6,793 nucleotides of DNA, taken from positions 1 to 6,793 of the forward strand of contig JAASTF010000170.1 of NCBI GenBank assembly GCA_021767525.1, given 5' to 3'. Every line of letters begins with the position of its first letter. Positions within the stretch are counted from its first letter, which is position 1. Both the position numbers and the translations under genes were made by a program. This stretch comes from Paracoccaceae bacterium. GTDB lineage: Bacteria; Pseudomonadota; Alphaproteobacteria; Rhodobacterales; Rhodobacteraceae. The notes under the pieces were generated by a model. It worked only from the letters and a program-made list of their open reading frames with translations. It was not told where the DNA came from and ran no database searches. Positions 5,194-6,793 of this stretch are shown here, in pieces.

Positions 5194-6372
5194 ATGAAAT
5201 ACCTGACCCTTGCCGCCGGGCTGTGCCTGGCCACCGCCCTTCCCGCCACCGCCCAACAGGCCCAATGCGGCGGCAACTGGTCCGCCTTCATCCAGGGCGT
5301 CGCAGACGAGGCCGTGGCCCAGGGCCGCGACCCGGCTGCCGTGCGCGCCTTTGTCTCGGGGCTGTCGCAAGATCAAAAGGTGCTGGCCGCCGACCGCCGA
5401 CAGGGCGTGTTCCAGCTGGATTTCACCAGCTTCGCCCGCCGCCTGATCTCGGCCCAACGGCTGCAAAAGGGCCAGCAAATGGCCCGCAAATGGGCCAGCA
5501 CCTTCGACCGGGTTCAATCGCAATACGGCGTGCCGCCCGGCGTGCTGCTGGCCTTCTGGGCGTTCGAAACCGATTACGGCAGCTTCCAGGGCGATTTCAA
5601 CACCGCCAATGCGCTGGCCACGCTGGCCCATGATTGCCGCCGCCCCGAATTGTTCCGCCCGCAATTGCTGGCGGCGATACAGCTGTCCGAGATGGGCGAT
5701 TTCGACCCGCGCCGCACCACCGGCGCCTGGGCGGGCGAGATCGGGATGGTGCAGATGCTGCCCCGCGACATCATCGAAAACGGCGTCGATGGCGATGGCG
5801 ACGGGCATGTGCGGCTGAAAACCTCGGCCCCCGATGCGCTGATGTCGGGCGGCAAGATGCTGCAACACCTGGGCTGGCGCGCCGGCGAGCCGTGGCTGCA
5901 AGAGGTGCAGGTGCCCGCGCGGATGGATTGGTCAAAGGCCGGGCTGGATACCCAACTGCGCCCCGCCGACTGGGCCGCGATGGGCGTGCAGCCGCGATCC
6001 GGGCAATGGCAGGCCGACCTGCCCGCCAGCCTGATCCTGCCGCAAGGGCACAAGGGGCCGGCCTTCATCGCCTATCCCAATTTCAACGTTTATTTCGAGT
6101 GGAACCAAAGCTTTACCTATGTGCTGACAGCGGCCTATTTCGCCACCCGCCTGTCAGGCGCGCCGGTCTTCGATCCGGGCAACCCCGATCCGGGCCTTTC
6201 GGGCGAGCAGATGAAGCAGCTCCAGCGCAAATTGGCCGCGCGCGGCCATGACGTCGGCGCCATCGACGGCATCCTGGGCGCAGGCACCCGCGCCGCCGTG
6301 CGGGCCGAGCAGGCACGCCTGGGCCTGCCCGTCGATGCCTGGCCCACGCGCGCGCTGCTGAATCGGCTATGA
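5194..6372 (+). CDS. secreted MltB-family lytic murein transglycosylase with C-terminal peptidoglycan-binding domain
   Basis: The enzyme cleaves the MurNAc-GlcNAc glycosidic bond of peptidoglycan in the periplasm, leaving 1,6-anhydro-MurNAc ends. From the ATG at 5194 it has 392 residues. Residues 1-20 form a Sec signal peptide (MKYL, hydrophobic core, ALPATA), with likely cleavage before Gln21. No lipobox is present, so it should be soluble rather than a lipoprotein like E. coli MltB. The catalytic domain (about 27-325) contains AFWAFETDYGSF with the probable catalytic Glu125, GEIGMVQMLP (181-190) and the Asp/Gly-rich VDGDGDGHVRLKTSAPDAL (198-216), all in MltB order. Residues about 335-391 are a PG_binding_1 repeat (GHDVGAIDGILGAGTRAAV). 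An earlier in-frame TTG at 5125 would put 23 residues ahead of the signal peptide and is rejected. No strong ribosome site precedes 5194. Its TGA overlaps the ATG of the next gene. Confidence 0.94.
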   Translation: MKYLTLAAGLCLATALPATAQQAQCGGNWSAFIQGVADEAVAQGRDPAAVRAFVSGLSQDQKVLAADRRQGVFQLDFTSFARRLISAQRLQKGQQMARKWASTFDRVQSQYGVPPGVLLAFWAFETDYGSFQGDFNTANALATLAHDCRRPELFRPQLLAAIQLSEMGDFDPRRTTGAWAGEIGMVQMLPRDIIENGVDGDGDGHVRLKTSAPDALMSGGKMLQHLGWRAGEPWLQEVQVPARMDWSKAGLDTQLRPADWAAMGVQPRSGQWQADLPASLILPQGHKGPAFIAYPNFNVYFEWNQSFTYVLTAAYFATRLSGAPVFDPGNPDPGLSGEQMKQLQRKLAARGHDVGAIDGILGAGTRAAVRAEQARLGLPVDAWPTRALLNRL

Positions 6373-6793
6373 CCCAGGCCACCGCAAAGCAGCTGAACCA
6401 GGCGCTGGCGCATATCCGCGCCGCGCCCACCGATCATGCGCCGATTCAGATGCTGTGCTTTCGCCCCGGCTATGGCGAGCGGCGCATGGTCGACCATCTT
6501 GACCTGACCGTGGCCCAGGGCATCCCCGGCGAGCGCTGGCTGACCGCGCCCTGGCTGAAACTGCCCGACGGGCGCCCCGATCCGCGCATCCAGGTGTCGA
6601 TCCTGCCCAAGCGGGTGATGGACGCCGTCTGGCTGGATCGCGCCGGCACCGTGCATCCCGGCGATCCCATCGTTGCGGATATCGAAACATCGTATGACAG
6701 CCTGCCCGTGGGCACCCGCCTGCAAGCGGGCACCGCCGTTCTGGAAGTGTCGGATGCCTTCAACGAAGGTTGCGTGAAATGGAAGGTCCGCTA
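6369..6793 (+). CDS. MOSC-domain protein, 3' end missing
   Basis: MOSC domains are beta-strand-rich sulfur-carrier modules related to the C-terminal part of eukaryotic molybdenum cofactor sulfurases; bacterial stand-alone members often have no assigned substrate. The frame opens at ATG 6369 (MTQATAKQLN) and remains open for 141 full codons to the window edge. Supporting features are DHLDLTVAQGIPGERW (residues about 42-57), which matches the family's GxxGDRW turn, the strand RIQVSILP (73-80), and LEVSDAFNEGCVKWKVRY near the edge, with the conserved Cys at residue 135. The product is probably complete within another few tens of codons beyond the window. The start overlaps the transglycosylase stop (ATGA, 6369-6372) and lacks a clear ribosome site, suggesting coupled translation. 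No Moco enzyme is visible nearby, so the substrate is open. Confidence 0.85.
   Translation, partial: MTQATAKQLNQALAHIRAAPTDHAPIQMLCFRPGYGERRMVDHLDLTVAQGIPGERWLTAPWLKLPDGRPDPRIQVSILPKRVMDAVWLDRAGTVHPGDPIVADIETSYDSLPVGTRLQAGTAVLEVSDAFNEGCVKWKVR

Noticed and set aside
5008..5901. 297-residue minus-strand open frame opposite the end of cobD and the transglycosylase
   Set aside because: It runs across two well-supported plus-strand genes, shows no family motif and is explained by GC-rich third positions.

Overview
The window is high-GC DNA with the codon habits and gene content of an alphaproteobacterial chromosome, most likely a member of the Rhodobacteraceae (Rhodobacter/Roseobacter group). This assignment rests on base composition, on the style of the encoded proteins and on the Pseudomonas denitrificans-type cobC-cobD pair. 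It is inferred from the sequence, not from a search.

Layout. Bases 1-765 (+) hold the last two thirds of a MalY/PatB-type PLP enzyme (C-S lyase), cut by the left edge. It converges on two minus-strand genes: a short conserved-looking protein of unknown function (832-1191) and a 280-residue protein with the acidic-residue pattern of the DUF429/RNase H-like fold (1261-2103). A 90-base divergent spacer (2104-2193) separates these from a plus-strand run that reaches the right edge: a glutathionyl-hydroquinone reductase (2194-3168), cobC (3229-4230), cobD (4227-5123), a secreted MltB-family lytic transglycosylase with a peptidoglycan-binding tail (5194-6372), and the start of a MOSC-domain protein (6369-6793, cut by the right edge).

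How the genes work together. CobC and CobD are the clear functional pair. CobC makes (R)-1-amino-2-propanol O-2-phosphate from threonine phosphate, and CobD attaches it to adenosylcobyric acid in the membrane. Their genes overlap by four bases (ATGA), and the transglycosylase and MOSC genes overlap in the same way, so each pair is probably translationally coupled. The remaining genes look like ordinary housekeeping neighbours with no evident shared pathway.

I see no mobile element, CRISPR array, tRNA, rRNA or phage gene. I found no convincing undescribed multi-gene system. The observations most worth a second look are a perfect 11-bp inverted repeat whose 3' arm contains the likely cobC start codon, and the RNase H-like protein, whose function is unknown.
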